From Brevibacillus ruminantium (lineage in GTDB: Bacteria > Bacillota > Bacilli > Brevibacillales > Brevibacillaceae): a DNA stretch of 64,000 bases. The notes under the pieces were generated by a model that saw only the letters and a list, made by a program, of their open reading frames with translations, searched no databases and was not told where the DNA came from. Below are positions 50,611 through 60,028 of the stretch, one piece after another (within the stretch, counting starts at the first letter, position 1; every line of letters begins with the position of its first letter). The DNA lies in contig NZ_CP098755.1 of assembly GCF_023746555.1 (NCBI RefSeq), positions 3,794,501-3,858,500 on the forward strand, written 5' to 3'. Both the position numbers and the translations under genes were made by a program.

Positions 50611-50626
50611 CACGACAGATGTCGTG
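50611..50626. promoter_or_regulatory. 16-bp palindrome upstream of the LCP gene
   Basis: CACGACAGATGTCGTG has perfect 7-bp arms around GA, between the thiolase terminator and the LCP start. It could be an operator or an mRNA hairpin; no promoter was recognised around it. Confidence 0.35.
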
Positions 50627-50630
50627 TACG

Positions 50631-50664
50631 AAAAAACCCCATCTCTGCTGCACGTAGATGGGGT
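50631..50664 (-). terminator. Intrinsic terminator of the thiolase gene
   Basis: On the minus strand ACCCCATCT and AGATGGGGT form a 9-bp stem followed by TTTTTCG, about 60 bp after the thiolase stop. Confidence 0.85.
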
Positions 50665-50721
50665 CTAGCTCTCATTTTTAACAGGGGACGCTACTTTTAA
50701 ACCACTTTTCTCTTTTTTCGC

Positions 50722-51897
50722 TCAGCTTCTTTCCACGATCATCGCCATGCCCATTCCTCCGCCGACGCAGAGTGCTGCCAGACCATACCGCGATTGCCTC
50801 CGCTTCATTTCATGGAGCAGTGTTACGACGATCCGGCAGCCGGTGGAGCCGACCGGGTGACCGAGGGCTATCCCGCTTCCGTTTACATTGGTGATCTCCC
50901 GGGGCAATTCCAGCAGCTTTTCCACGACGGCGTATTGAGCTGCAAAGGCCTCGTTTACCTCGATCAAATCCATGTCGGCCAAAGTCAATCCTGCACGCGC
51001 CAGCGCTTTTTTCACAGCCGGCACCGGTCCGTACCCCATCATGTCAGGCTCTACTCCCGCCCACGCATATGAGATGATGCGCCCTAGCGGTGTGAAACCG
51101 GCTTCGCGCGCCTTTCGCTCGCTCATCAAAATGACCGCAGATGCTCCGTCATTTAAACCCGAGGCATTACCGGCAGTGACCGTCCCCTGCTCCCGGAAAC
51201 CCGGTTTTAATTTCGCAAGGCTCTCCAAAGTCACTCCCCGCCGCGGATGCTCATCGGTATCCACGTACACGGTTTCACCCCGTTTTTTCACGGGTACAGA
51301 GATGATCTCTTCCTGGAAACGGCCATCGTCTATTGCTTGGATCGCATTTTGCTGGCTGCGCAGGGCGATCTGATCCTGCTCTTCGCGGGTGATGCCGTAG
51401 CGGTCGACGAGCCGCTCCGCTGTCTCCCCCATCAGGATGCCGTGATGCGGGTCGGTCAACAGCTCCCACATGGAATCGGTCATCTCTCCGTGTGTGAGCC
51501 GCTTTCCCCAACGGGCATGCTTCAGGACGTATGGAGCGTTGCTCATGCTCTCCACGCCGCCCGCGATCACCACGTCGCTTTCTCCCAGCATGATTTGCGA
51601 CGCTCCACTCGCGATTGCCTGCATCCCGGATGCGCATTGGCGCTGGACGGTAAACCCTGTCACCTCTTTCTCCAGACCGGCGTCCAGAGCGGCAACACGG
51701 GCAATATTGGGTTCATCCGATCGCTGAATGCAATTCCCCAGAATGACTTCGTTTACTTGCGCCGGATCGAGGTTTGTCTGGTTGATCACACCCTTGATGA
51801 CCGTCTCAGCCAGCTTGCGAGCGCTTACATCTTTTAACGCGCCACCAAACGTACCGATTGGTGTACGCCCGGCGGATACAATCACTACCTGCTCCAT
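50722..51897 (-). CDS. Acetyl-CoA acetyltransferase (thiolase)
   Basis: This 391-residue thiolase makes or cleaves acetoacetyl-CoA/3-ketoacyl-CoA. The nucleophilic Cys is in VQRQCASGMQAIASGA (about residue 88), the His in NVNGSGIALGHPVGSTG, and the second Cys in AALCVGGGMGMAM. Length is standard. ATG at 51897 follows GGAGGAG. It is transcribed alone, behind its own terminator. Degradative or biosynthetic direction cannot be read from sequence; the fad genes nearby favour degradation. Confidence 0.92.
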   Translation of the reverse strand: MEQVVIVSAGRTPIGTFGGALKDVSARKLAETVIKGVINQTNLDPAQVNEVILGNCIQRSDEPNIARVAALDAGLEKEVTGFTVQRQCASGMQAIASGASQIMLGESDVVIAGGVESMSNAPYVLKHARWGKRLTHGEMTDSMWELLTDPHHGILMGETAERLVDRYGITREEQDQIALRSQQNAIQAIDDGRFQEEIISVPVKKRGETVYVDTDEHPRRGVTLESLAKLKPGFREQGTVTAGNASGLNDGASAVILMSERKAREAGFTPLGRIISYAWAGVEPDMMGYGPVPAVKKALARAGLTLADMDLIEVNEAFAAQYAVVEKLLELPREITNVNGSGIALGHPVGSTGCRIVVTLLHEMKRRQSRYGLAALCVGGGMGMAMIVERS

Positions 51898-51999
51898 CCG
51901 CTTTCTCCTCCTCTGGAAAAAATATCTTCTTTCTCCCTATTTTGACACAGATGAGTTACAAATGCGCAAGTTCGTTTCCAAAAAACGGACGCCTCTTCC

Positions 52000-52920
52000 C
52001 TATGCTTTTTCCATTAAAATCGTGACCCATTCCTCACTTGCTCTTTCGGTGATCAACGAAAAGCCTGCTTGCTGATAGGCATCTACCACATGATCTCGAT
52101 TCCAGGTCACGATTCCCGAGAGGATCACTTGTCCCCCCTGAACGAGCCGTTCTTCTACAACCGGCAGCATCTCCACGTCTTCGTCTCCGCCGATATTCAC
52201 CAGGATCAAATCCACCTGTTCCGGAAGCTCGGCCTGAAGCGACGGCTCGGCTGCATCGCCAATCAAAATCTCGACATCCTGCTCATCCACGTGATTATTG
52301 GCTCCGTTCACCCGGATTTGGTAATCACTCTGCGGATTGATGTCGACGGCCCAGACCGGCTTTGCCGCACCGCTCTTTACACAGAAAAGCGAGAGAATAC
52401 CCGAACCTGCACCGATGTCCATTACGCGTTTGCCCGCTGGGGAGCGCTCCTGCAGCAGCTTCAGGATATCTTGCGTCGTGCCGTGATAGCCGGTGCCAAA
52501 TGCAGCGCCTGGATCAATCCATAGAACGTTCTGGGCAGCCAGCACTTCCTCGGTTGTCGTCCAGGACGGGGCAATCCACCACTCCCCGATGCGGACCTCG
52601 CGAAACTCTTCCTGCCAGGAATCATGCTCTTCTGCCACTCGTTCTACCTGGTTCACGGAGACGGCATCCGCCCAATGACTGATATACGAATGAAGTCTCG
52701 CCACATGTTCCTCCTCGCTATCCTCAATCTTTTCAAACAGGTATACAATGACCGGCCCCTCTGTGTTTTCCGCATAGTCGTAGCCGTTTTCCGTCGTCAG
52801 GATTTCAATCTGCGGCTCTACCCAGCCTAGCGTATAGGGGCTGTCCAGCAATTCTCCTACGAAAAGGTCTTCTATTTTTCTGTCTACCAGCAATGTGTAC
52901 TTCAACCAAGTCAGTTCCAT
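52000..52920 (-). CDS. PrmA-like SAM-dependent methyltransferase
   Basis: This 306-residue protein resembles ribosomal protein L11 methyltransferase. The N-terminal domain starts WLKYTLLVDRKIEDLFVGEL; the key segment LWIDPGAAFGTGYHGTTQ corresponds to the PrmA DPGLAFGTGTHPTT motif; the SAM site is VMDIGAGSGILSLFCVKSG. The post-II segment reads LVNIGGDEDVEML where PrmA has NI.A.. residues. These changes suggest a paralogue rather than PrmA itself, which is normally next to dnaJ. Target is therefore uncertain. Confidence 0.8.
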   Translation of the reverse strand: MELTWLKYTLLVDRKIEDLFVGELLDSPYTLGWVEPQIEILTTENGYDYAENTEGPVIVYLFEKIEDSEEEHVARLHSYISHWADAVSVNQVERVAEEHDSWQEEFREVRIGEWWIAPSWTTTEEVLAAQNVLWIDPGAAFGTGYHGTTQDILKLLQERSPAGKRVMDIGAGSGILSLFCVKSGAAKPVWAVDINPQSDYQIRVNGANNHVDEQDVEILIGDAAEPSLQAELPEQVDLILVNIGGDEDVEMLPVVEERLVQGGQVILSGIVTWNRDHVVDAYQQAGFSLITERASEEWVTILMEKA

Positions 52921-53034
52921 CCCTAGAAGCCTACTCCTTTTTCTCTCGTTTTCCGTCCCTCTCTATAAATAGCAGAAACGGTCGTTTAATGATATGATAC
53001 AATAATGGACTCATTTCCACGCAGGGGGTATCAC

Positions 53035-53151
53035 ATGTTTGATGAATTTTTCTATCGGCGCCGCAAAAACAAGGCCATGCTGGTCGTAATGATCGCCCTG
53101 ATCGTACTGGGCATCGGCATGTTTGCAGCAGGCTTTCTCTATCTGTTCTAG
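53035..53151 (+). CDS. Small single-pass membrane protein (38 aa)
   Basis: I read a 38-residue frame from ATG 53035 to TAG 53151. It has a charged start (MFDEFFYRRRKNKAM) followed by one helix (LVVMIALIVLGIGMFAAGFL). AGGGGGTATCAC gives a ribosome site at good distance. A -10-like TACAAT lies about 35 bp upstream but without a good -35. It is too short to classify. It lies between the divergent PrmA-like gene and csaB and might be translated with csaB. Confidence 0.55.
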   Translation: MFDEFFYRRRKNKAMLVVMIALIVLGIGMFAAGFLYLF

Positions 53152-53235
53152 GTAGCTTTACTTACCCTTGTTTACTCGATTATACTTGAGAATGTGTTTT
53201 TCCTGTACGTTTGATATAGAAAGAAGGTTCACTCC

Positions 53236-54339
53236 ATGTCGCGTATACTCATCTCCGGGTATTACGGTTTTAATAACGCCGGAGACGATGTAGTCCTGTA
53301 CGGCATTATCAGCGCGCTCAGGCGGGAACAACCGAATATGTCACTGGCCGTGTTGTCCAACCAACCCGAACGGACAACCTCCCTGTTTGGTATTCCGGCG
53401 TATAATCGCTGGAGCCTCCCCGTTATCTTGCGTGAGCTGATGAAAAGCGACATGCTGGTCATGGGCGGTGGAACCTTGATGCAGGACGTCACCAGTCCGC
53501 GCAGCGTTCTCTACTACCTGGGCATCGTCTCCATTGCCAAAATGCTTGGCAAGCCTGTGGTTTTTTACGCACAGGGATTTGGCCCCATACTGAAACCGAT
53601 CAGCCGCAGACTGATCAAACAGGTCGTCAATCGCGTCGATGTCATCACTGTCAGGGACTATGAGTCGGGTGATGATTTTCAGGCCTGCGGCGTAACCAAA
53701 GCTCCGATCTATGTTACCGCCGATCCGGCCATGACCATCTCCCCTGACGATATATCCAGTGATCGGGGACGCGAGCTGCTGCAGGCGTTGTTTGCGGATT
53801 TAAGCAAACCGCTCGTCGCCATTTCCGTCCGTGATTGGAAACAGGAGCAAGCCTTTAAAGAGGTGATCGCCCGCGCTTCCGACCTGTTTCTGGACAAGGG
53901 GTGGAACGTCCTGTTTTTGCCGATGCATTATCCCAGCGATCTCGCTCCTTCGCGAGAGATCATCGGCATGATGAACAGACCGGGTGCAAAGCTTTTGGAT
54001 GAAGCGGTCACCTTTCACGATATCATGTCCGTGCTGAAGCAGTGTGACTACGTCGTCGGGATGCGTCTCCATTCGTTAATCTTGGCTTGTATGCTGCAGA
54101 CACCGTTTACCGGCATCTCCTACGACCCGAAAATTGATCGCTTTGTCGAGCGGGCCGGCATGCCGTGTGCCGGACATATTACCCAATTGCAGGATGCCGA
54201 GCTGCTCTCTTTGCTGGAGGAACGCATCTCACAGCTTGACCGGGAAAAAGCGATCATCCGGGAACACTCTGAGATCCTCTCCCGTGAAGCTGCCAAAAGC
54301 AGCGAGCTGGTGCTACAGGCACTGCGTCAAAAGAAATAA
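53236..54339 (+). CDS. csaB: Polysaccharide pyruvyl transferase CsaB
   Basis: This 367-residue enzyme adds a ketal pyruvate to the secondary cell-wall polymer, which makes it a ligand for SLH domains of S-layer proteins. It begins ISGYYGFNNAGDDVVLYGII, with further family segments LVMGGGTLMQDVTSPRSVLYY, VVFYAQGFGP, ITVRDYESGDDF and VVGMRLHSLILACMLQTPF. Length fits CsaB. AGAAGG precedes the ATG. A terminator follows. Its presence implies an S-layer or SLH proteins in this organism. Confidence 0.93.
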   Translation: MSRILISGYYGFNNAGDDVVLYGIISALRREQPNMSLAVLSNQPERTTSLFGIPAYNRWSLPVILRELMKSDMLVMGGGTLMQDVTSPRSVLYYLGIVSIAKMLGKPVVFYAQGFGPILKPISRRLIKQVVNRVDVITVRDYESGDDFQACGVTKAPIYVTADPAMTISPDDISSDRGRELLQALFADLSKPLVAISVRDWKQEQAFKEVIARASDLFLDKGWNVLFLPMHYPSDLAPSREIIGMMNRPGAKLLDEAVTFHDIMSVLKQCDYVVGMRLHSLILACMLQTPFTGISYDPKIDRFVERAGMPCAGHITQLQDAELLSLLEERISQLDREKAIIREHSEILSREAAKSSELVLQALRQKK

Positions 54340-54341
54340 GC

Positions 54342-54382
54342 GGGCCCTGCAGGGATCAATCGTCTTCGCAGGGCTCTTTTTC
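54342..54382 (+). terminator. Intrinsic terminator after csaB
   Basis: GGGCCCTGC and GCAGGGCTC pair over nine positions around a 17-nt loop and are followed by TTTTTCC. The next gene begins 28 bp later, so some read-through is likely. Confidence 0.75.
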
Positions 54383-54409
54383 CGTGTGATTTGAAAGGAG
54401 GAATTTCTG

Positions 54410-55267
54410 ATGTCCCTATCCTCGCAGCTGTTGCTCCGCGTCAATAAAATGTTTCCGCTGCCTGTTCATCCGTTCAACCTGGCCAACGACGGACAAATGA
54501 GCTACACCGAATGGCAGTTTCAAAAAGGGGAGCAAACGATTCAGTTCTTTCTCGACTACCATACCCAGGAGCAGATGTTCCGCGACAAGACCGTACTGGA
54601 TATCGGCTGCGGCGGTGGCGGAAAGACCTGCTACTACGGCACGTTTGGCCCAAAAGAGATGATCGGGATCGACATCGTGCCTCACTACGCTGAGGAAGGC
54701 AATGCCTTTGCCCGGGAAAAAGGGCTGGCTGATCGCGTTCGTTTCATGACGGCAGACTCGGCAGAGCTTCCCTTTGCCGAGAACACCTTTGACACGATCA
54801 TCATGAACGATGCCATGGAGCATGTGGACAGACCAGAGCTCACGTTAGAAGAGTGCTTCCGTGTCCTCAAGCCCGGCGGTCATCTCTACATCAATTTTCC
54901 GCCTTACTATCACCCGTATGGCGCCCATCTCTCCGATGCGATCGGGATTCCCTGGGTTCACGCGTTTTTCTCTGAGCAGGCCTTGATCGACGCGTATAAA
55001 GAGCTGGTCCGCGACCTGCCAGACGGGAAGGACCGGATTTCCTTCCGTTTTGGCAAAAAACCGGATGGCAGCGATACGATCGCCTACATCAATCAAATGA
55101 CGATTAAACGTTTCCGCCGCATTCAGGAAGGTGTCGCACATCCGGCTGTCTACCAGAGAGAAGTGCCGCTCCGGGAAGTGACGGCCGGGCTGGCCAAGCT
55201 GCCGATCTTCCGGGAATTTTTCGTGAAAATGGTTGTGTGTGTCTATCAAAAGCATGAAACGAACTGA
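54410..55267 (+). CDS. Class I SAM-dependent methyltransferase
   Basis: This 285-residue methyltransferase has motif I VLDIGCGGGGKTCYYG, the acidic motif II IGIDIVPHYAEEG, and motif post-I/IV FDTIIMNDAMEHVDRPE with the Methyltransf_11 pattern FRVLKPGGHLYINFPPYY. GAAAGGAGG lies 9 nt before the ATG. It is placed between csaB and two flippases, so a sugar or polymer-end methylation during cell-wall polymer synthesis is likely. Small-molecule targets cannot be excluded. Confidence 0.88.
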   Translation: MSLSSQLLLRVNKMFPLPVHPFNLANDGQMSYTEWQFQKGEQTIQFFLDYHTQEQMFRDKTVLDIGCGGGGKTCYYGTFGPKEMIGIDIVPHYAEEGNAFAREKGLADRVRFMTADSAELPFAENTFDTIIMNDAMEHVDRPELTLEECFRVLKPGGHLYINFPPYYHPYGAHLSDAIGIPWVHAFFSEQALIDAYKELVRDLPDGKDRISFRFGKKPDGSDTIAYINQMTIKRFRRIQEGVAHPAVYQREVPLREVTAGLAKLPIFREFFVKMVVCVYQKHETN

Positions 55268-55289
55268 TCAAGAAGATCGCCGAAAGAAA

Positions 55290-55330
55290 GAAAGGCCCCC
55301 ATTCCCATTGGAATAGGAGCCTTTCTTTTT
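55290..55330. terminator. Bidirectional terminator between the methyltransferase and flippase genes
   Basis: GAAAGGC and GCCTTTC with an inner CCC-ATTCC/GGAAT-GG helix form a hairpin with T-rich tails on both strands (CTTTTTG on plus, TTTCTTTC on minus). The genes on either side are convergent. Confidence 0.75.
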
Positions 55331-55332
55331 GT

Positions 55333-56961
55333 TTAGCGCGGGTCCGACGAAGATTGTTTTTTCCGCAGCGCATTCATCAGCAACCGCAGCTTGCCGCCAC
55401 CAGGAAGCCATTCCAATTCCTTGTCGTGAATCAGCGGAATGATAAGGAAGAGTCCCAGGTAGACGATCAGCCCTACACCGACACCCGCCACAGTTTCGGC
55501 TGCCCCCAGCATGCGTGCTTTCCAGTGAAGCAGGTACCCCACTGCCTCTGTCGTGCCCCATGCCAGCAGCAGCATCAGATTGGACACCAAGAGCGGGTAC
55601 AGTGTGTCGAATTTCCAATTGATCTCGACGCGAACCAGTCGCCTGATCAGACGCAGGTTTAGCAAGCACACGATAGTGGTCGCAACCAGCCAGGAGACAG
55701 CCAGGCCTTCAATCCCCATCAGAGAGGTAAACAACAGCGTACTGGCGATCTTGATCAAAACCCCCCACAAGAGGTTCAAAGCCGGCCATTTTTCTTTCCC
55801 CAATCCTTGCAGGATACCATTTGTCGCCAGCAAGAGCGAAAGCGGAATCGCACTGACGCCAAGGATCGCCATGGCCCGCGTCCCCTCGATATCTCCATAC
55901 AAGGCCAGGTTTGCTCCTTCTGCCACCGCCGTAAGCCCCAGACCCGCCGGCAAACCGATCAGCCAGGCAAAGCGCATCGACAGCTTTGTCAGCGTCTGGA
56001 CGCGCTCTTCATCCCCCTGTCGTTTTGCCTCTGCAATCGCCGGAACGATCGAGAGGGCGATCGACGAACCGAACAGACTGGCTAACTGCAGCAAAGGACC
56101 TCCCCTGCTGTAAATGCCAAACCAGGTATCTGCCGTCAGCCCGTCTACTTGCCATACATAGCGAAAAATATTGATCGCCAAAAAGGAGTCGACCAGGCTG
56201 AAGATCGGGATGACCAGCGCACTTATGCAAATCGGCCAGGCGATGCGCCACATCGAAAGGAAGAACTGCCGATCGTACCACCAGTCCAGCCTCTTCCACT
56301 CGCTGCCGAGTGTAATGGGCTGCTTTCGTCTGTGCAGCCAGAGTAAAAATGCGAGGAAGCCCAGGCTGAGCATCGTGCTGATCATCGTCCCGAAATTAAC
56401 GCCCGTAATGACGGTATCCGTATCCTCACCAAGCGAAACGAGATACAGCGAGGCGACCAGGATAAAGGCTACACGAAGAGATTGCTCAACAATCTGGGAC
56501 AACCCGACATACAACATTTTTTGGTGTCCGTAAAAAAATCCGCGAATCACCGCAATCAGCGGAACAAACAAGAGCGACAGTGAAATCGCGCGAATCGGCT
56601 CGATTAGATGTGGATTTCCCATCAGCTTGGCAATCAGCGGAGAGCTCGCATAGAGGAGCGCAAACAGGACAAGCCCGATTCCCCCCATCAGCACCATGCT
56701 GCGGGCGAGAATTTGACTGACCGTACCTTGTTTGCCCTCGGCCAATGCTTCTGCGATCACGCGTGAAAGGGCAACCGGAACACCCGCAGTAGCCAGGATC
56801 AAAAAGGTCAGATAGAGCGGATAGACCTCCTGGTACAGGCCCAGTCCATTATCTCCCACGATCTCCTGCAGCGGGATGCGGTAAAACATGCCGATCACTT
56901 TTGATAAAATCCCTGCAAACGCCAGGATAAAGGCGCCTGCGAGAAAACTATTTTTCACCAT
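55333..56961 (-). CDS. MOP-superfamily polysaccharide flippase (SpoVB/YkvU-like)
   Basis: This 542-residue protein has about 14 membrane helices and belongs to the polysaccharide-synthesis/SpoVB branch of MOP exporters (Polysacc_synt). It begins MVKNSFLAGAFILAFAGILSKVIGMFYRIPLQ and includes the family segment GDNGLGLYQEVYPLYLTFLILATAGVPVALSR, each typical of SpoVB-type proteins. ATG at 56961 is 6 nt after AAGGAG. It may flip lipid-linked polymer units made by this locus; a sporulation peptidoglycan role cannot be excluded. Confidence 0.85.
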   Translation of the reverse strand: MVKNSFLAGAFILAFAGILSKVIGMFYRIPLQEIVGDNGLGLYQEVYPLYLTFLILATAGVPVALSRVIAEALAEGKQGTVSQILARSMVLMGGIGLVLFALLYASSPLIAKLMGNPHLIEPIRAISLSLLFVPLIAVIRGFFYGHQKMLYVGLSQIVEQSLRVAFILVASLYLVSLGEDTDTVITGVNFGTMISTMLSLGFLAFLLWLHRRKQPITLGSEWKRLDWWYDRQFFLSMWRIAWPICISALVIPIFSLVDSFLAINIFRYVWQVDGLTADTWFGIYSRGGPLLQLASLFGSSIALSIVPAIAEAKRQGDEERVQTLTKLSMRFAWLIGLPAGLGLTAVAEGANLALYGDIEGTRAMAILGVSAIPLSLLLATNGILQGLGKEKWPALNLLWGVLIKIASTLLFTSLMGIEGLAVSWLVATTIVCLLNLRLIRRLVRVEINWKFDTLYPLLVSNLMLLLAWGTTEAVGYLLHWKARMLGAAETVAGVGVGLIVYLGLFLIIPLIHDKELEWLPGGGKLRLLMNALRKKQSSSDPR

Positions 56962-57111
56962 GAGAAGCTCCTTGTACAAACGTGGTAAAAAGTCTCAAAA
57001 ACATGCGTAAATCCACTCTCTATCCTACTATCAATCGAGCCTACTGGCAAACAGGTATAGGGGCCCATTTTGGCTGGAATAATGAGGAAAACGGCAAAAG
57101 GAGGAGCTTCT

Positions 57112-58491
57112 ATGCCCCTGACCGCTTCCCTCATACGCAACGTACAATGGCCACTGATGGAGCGTTTTAAACAGAATCAAACAAGAACGTATATCCAACA
57201 ACTTCTCGAAGCCCAATATTTGTCACCGGCTGACTTGCAAAAACGTCAATCTGCCAAGTTAAAACAGCTCTTGGATCACGCTGTGCAAAACGTCCCCGCC
57301 TATACCGAATTCGCCGATGAATGGAGGACGACCGCAGAGGAGCCTGAACAATTTATGCAGCGCATGCCCCTGCTCGACAAACGTCATTTTCGCGAGTCAG
57401 CCGACCGCTATCTGAGTGCGGGAGCCAATCCCGCCGAGCTGATTGCCAATCGGACCGGCGGGTCGACGGGTGAGCCCACACGTTTTTTTCTCGACCGGCC
57501 AACGGTTGAGCGCTATGAAGCTGCTCGCTGGCTGGGCTTGTCCTGGTATGGTATTCAGATCGGCGACCCTTCCGTCATGATCTGGGGCTCCCCCATCGAG
57601 CTGAACCAAAGAGAGGCTTTGCGCTATCAGTTGAAAGAAAGATGGTTGAAAAACAGGTTGATCATCTCTGCCTACGAGCTGGAAGAGAAACGGATCGCCG
57701 AGCATTTGCGCACAATTCGCCGCTTTCGTCCGGCGTATCTGTACGGCTATGCCTCGGCGTTTGCTCTTTTTGCGGAGTTGATGCTGCAAAAAGGCCTCTC
57801 CCTCGATATACCTCTGAAAGCCGTCATCTCAACCGCAGAAACATTGCACGAACATCAGCGCAAAGTAATCACGGAAGCATTTGGAGCTCCGGTCGTCAAT
57901 GAATACGGAGCCAGAGACGGCGGCATCATCGCCTATCAGTGCCCGGCGGGACGCATGCATGCGTTTAGTGAAAATTGCTTTCTCGAAGTAGTAGATCCAG
58001 TATCGGGAAAACAAGTCCCCATCGGAGAAGCTGGCGCCCTGCTCGTCACGGACCTGTACAACCGGGTCATGCCCCGACTGCGGTATCAGCTGGGAGACAT
58101 GCTTGCCCTCTCTGCGGAAAACTGCTCTTGCGGGATCAACTACCCTGTGCTCAAAGAAATTGACGGGCGCGTGGACGACATGTTCGTCTCTACGAACGGC
58201 ACCTTCGTTCACGGGCATTTTATCAATCACATCATTCGCAGCCTGGACGGCTTCCGGACGTTTCAACTCGTCCAGCACGCTCCAGACCGTTTGACACTCC
58301 GTCTGGTCAAGCATGACGAGAAGTTTCAACCGGAGGATGAGCTTACGGTCCTTGCCGGCATTCGCTCGGCTTTGGGCGGCGACGTGAGCATTGCAGTGCA
58401 CTACGTGGAGCAAATCCCGCCGACAGCCTCTGGAAAAACCCGATATGCCATCCGCGAATGTCCGCTTACGGGGAGCTGTCCGCAGGAGTAG
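57112..58491 (+). CDS. PaaK/CapK-like adenylate-forming ligase
   Basis: This 459-residue protein belongs to the phenylacetate-CoA ligase/CapK/coenzyme F390 synthetase group. The ATP-binding segment is IANRTGGSTGEPTRFFLDR, followed by VVNEYGARDGGIIAYQCPAG, LVTDLYNRVMPRLRYQLGDM and IDGRVDDMFVSTNGTFVHG. A Cys pair in ENCSCGINYPVL marks the family. CapK-type members are often in polysaccharide loci and may activate an acyl group for transfer. AAAGGAGGAG precedes ATG 57112. Its last 26 bp overlap the convergent murJ gene. Confidence 0.85.
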   Translation: MPLTASLIRNVQWPLMERFKQNQTRTYIQQLLEAQYLSPADLQKRQSAKLKQLLDHAVQNVPAYTEFADEWRTTAEEPEQFMQRMPLLDKRHFRESADRYLSAGANPAELIANRTGGSTGEPTRFFLDRPTVERYEAARWLGLSWYGIQIGDPSVMIWGSPIELNQREALRYQLKERWLKNRLIISAYELEEKRIAEHLRTIRRFRPAYLYGYASAFALFAELMLQKGLSLDIPLKAVISTAETLHEHQRKVITEAFGAPVVNEYGARDGGIIAYQCPAGRMHAFSENCFLEVVDPVSGKQVPIGEAGALLVTDLYNRVMPRLRYQLGDMLALSAENCSCGINYPVLKEIDGRVDDMFVSTNGTFVHGHFINHIIRSLDGFRTFQLVQHAPDRLTLRLVKHDEKFQPEDELTVLAGIRSALGGDVSIAVHYVEQIPPTASGKTRYAIRECPLTGSCPQE

Positions 58492-60028
58492 AGCGTCTTT
58501 TCAGGACTCTCACCAGTAATTCTGATACCAGCTGCTCTTTGAAAACAGCCAAAACCGCGAAGTAGACGATGGCAGCGCCGCCCACTCCCACAAGCACGTA
58601 GAGCCAAAGCGGAAGGGCGGAAAGCCATGGGTCAACGACAATCAACGCTGCTGCCATGACCGCGCAGCCAAGCAGGGTTTTCGCTGTGGTCAGCAAAAAG
58701 CTGCGTTGGATCAGCGAGCCGACATTTCGCCACAGCAGGATAAACAGCAGCAGTGCCTGACTGCCTGCGGAAATCGCCGCACCCAGCGCAATTCCCCCAT
58801 GATCAAAGACCGGAATCAACAGGAGATTAGCCGCGGCATAGACGATGACCCCGAAAGCGCCAACGATTACGGGGGTCCGGGTATTTTCCAGTGCATAGAA
58901 GGCCCTCGTGATCAAATCGCGGGCAGCCAGACCGTATAGCGCCAAGCCGTAGAAAGGAAGCGCCCAGGCCGTCAGCATGACGGAATGCTCATCAAAAGCT
59001 CCCCGCTCAAATACCAGCCTGATAATCGGCTCTGCGTACACGATGAAGCCCACTGTGACGGGCAATAGTAAAATCAGCAGATAGGAGAGGCCTTTTTGCA
59101 GCGTCTCCTTCATACGATCCATCTCTCCCCGCTTCACGAAACTGGCAAGCAGCGGAAACAGCGGCAGCGTAAAGGCGCCCACAAAGATCGCCATCGGCAT
59201 TTGCACAAGCTGATTGGCATTGGCCAGCGCTGTTACTTTTCCCTCGCCCAAGCCATTGGCGAAGCTTTTCTCCAAGAGCGAGGTAGCCTGAGCTACAACA
59301 GCCCCGATCAGGATCGGCACGACCCGCTCTCCCATCTCCCGCAAAGCCTGATCCTCCCGCCAGTGAAAGGCCAATCGATGCTGGTAGTCAAACTGTTTCA
59401 TGGTGAACATCATCGGGACAATCGCTGCCAGATATCCGAGGGTGGTCGCAATCGCGAGACCCGTTGACCCATAGACCGGCACCAGCAGATACATACTGAC
59501 GATGACAACGGCTCCATTGGCGACGGTGGAGAGTGTCGGTGTGAAAAAGTGTTGATTGGCATTGCTGACACTGGACCACAAGCCAGCCAGCCCGATAAAG
59601 ACCACGGAAGGCCACATCAAGCGCAGCATTTCCGTCGTCAGATCCAGAACATTCCCCAACTCGCCCGGCCCAAAAGCGACCACTTCATCCTTTGCTCCCA
59701 GCAGCATTGCGATCGGTCTGGCAAAGACGATGCCAAGTGCAGCGATGATTGTAAAAATCACCAGGACAATGGTAAACATTCGCTGATAAAGCGGACCTGT
59801 CTGTTCATTTTTTTCCAGCATCCCCCGCATCGTGGGGATCAGCACGGCATTGATCGCCCCCGGAACGATCAGGTATAGGGTAAGGGGAATTTGAGCAGCC
59901 GTATTAAAGGCGTCTGTCACCCCGTTGGTTCCGTAAATATTTGACAAATAAATCGTGCGAAAGAAGCCCAGAAGCCTTCCGACGAGCGTCAGCACGACGA
60001 TCATCGAGGCTGTTTTTAGTAAGCTCAT
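58466..60028 (-). CDS. murJ: Lipid II flippase MurJ (MviN family)
   Basis: This 520-residue membrane protein of the MurJ/MviN family has about 14 helices. It begins LLKTASMIVVLTLVGRLLGF FRTIYLSNIYGTNGVTDAFN (two consecutive blocks), and includes IPTMRGMLEKNEQTGPLYQR and the gate region around GLAGLWSSVSNANQHFFTPT. It would flip lipid II or a related undecaprenyl-linked unit across the membrane. As a second flippase near the SpoVB-like one it may be specific for the secondary cell-wall polymer. ATG 60028 follows GGGAG at 9 nt. Confidence 0.9.
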   Translation of the reverse strand: MSLLKTASMIVVLTLVGRLLGFFRTIYLSNIYGTNGVTDAFNTAAQIPLTLYLIVPGAINAVLIPTMRGMLEKNEQTGPLYQRMFTIVLVIFTIIAALGIVFARPIAMLLGAKDEVVAFGPGELGNVLDLTTEMLRLMWPSVVFIGLAGLWSSVSNANQHFFTPTLSTVANGAVVIVSMYLLVPVYGSTGLAIATTLGYLAAIVPMMFTMKQFDYQHRLAFHWREDQALREMGERVVPILIGAVVAQATSLLEKSFANGLGEGKVTALANANQLVQMPMAIFVGAFTLPLFPLLASFVKRGEMDRMKETLQKGLSYLLILLLPVTVGFIVYAEPIIRLVFERGAFDEHSVMLTAWALPFYGLALYGLAARDLITRAFYALENTRTPVIVGAFGVIVYAAANLLLIPVFDHGGIALGAAISAGSQALLLFILLWRNVGSLIQRSFLLTTAKTLLGCAVMAAALIVVDPWLSALPLWLYVLVGVGGAAIVYFAVLAVFKEQLVSELLVRVLKRRSTPADSSP

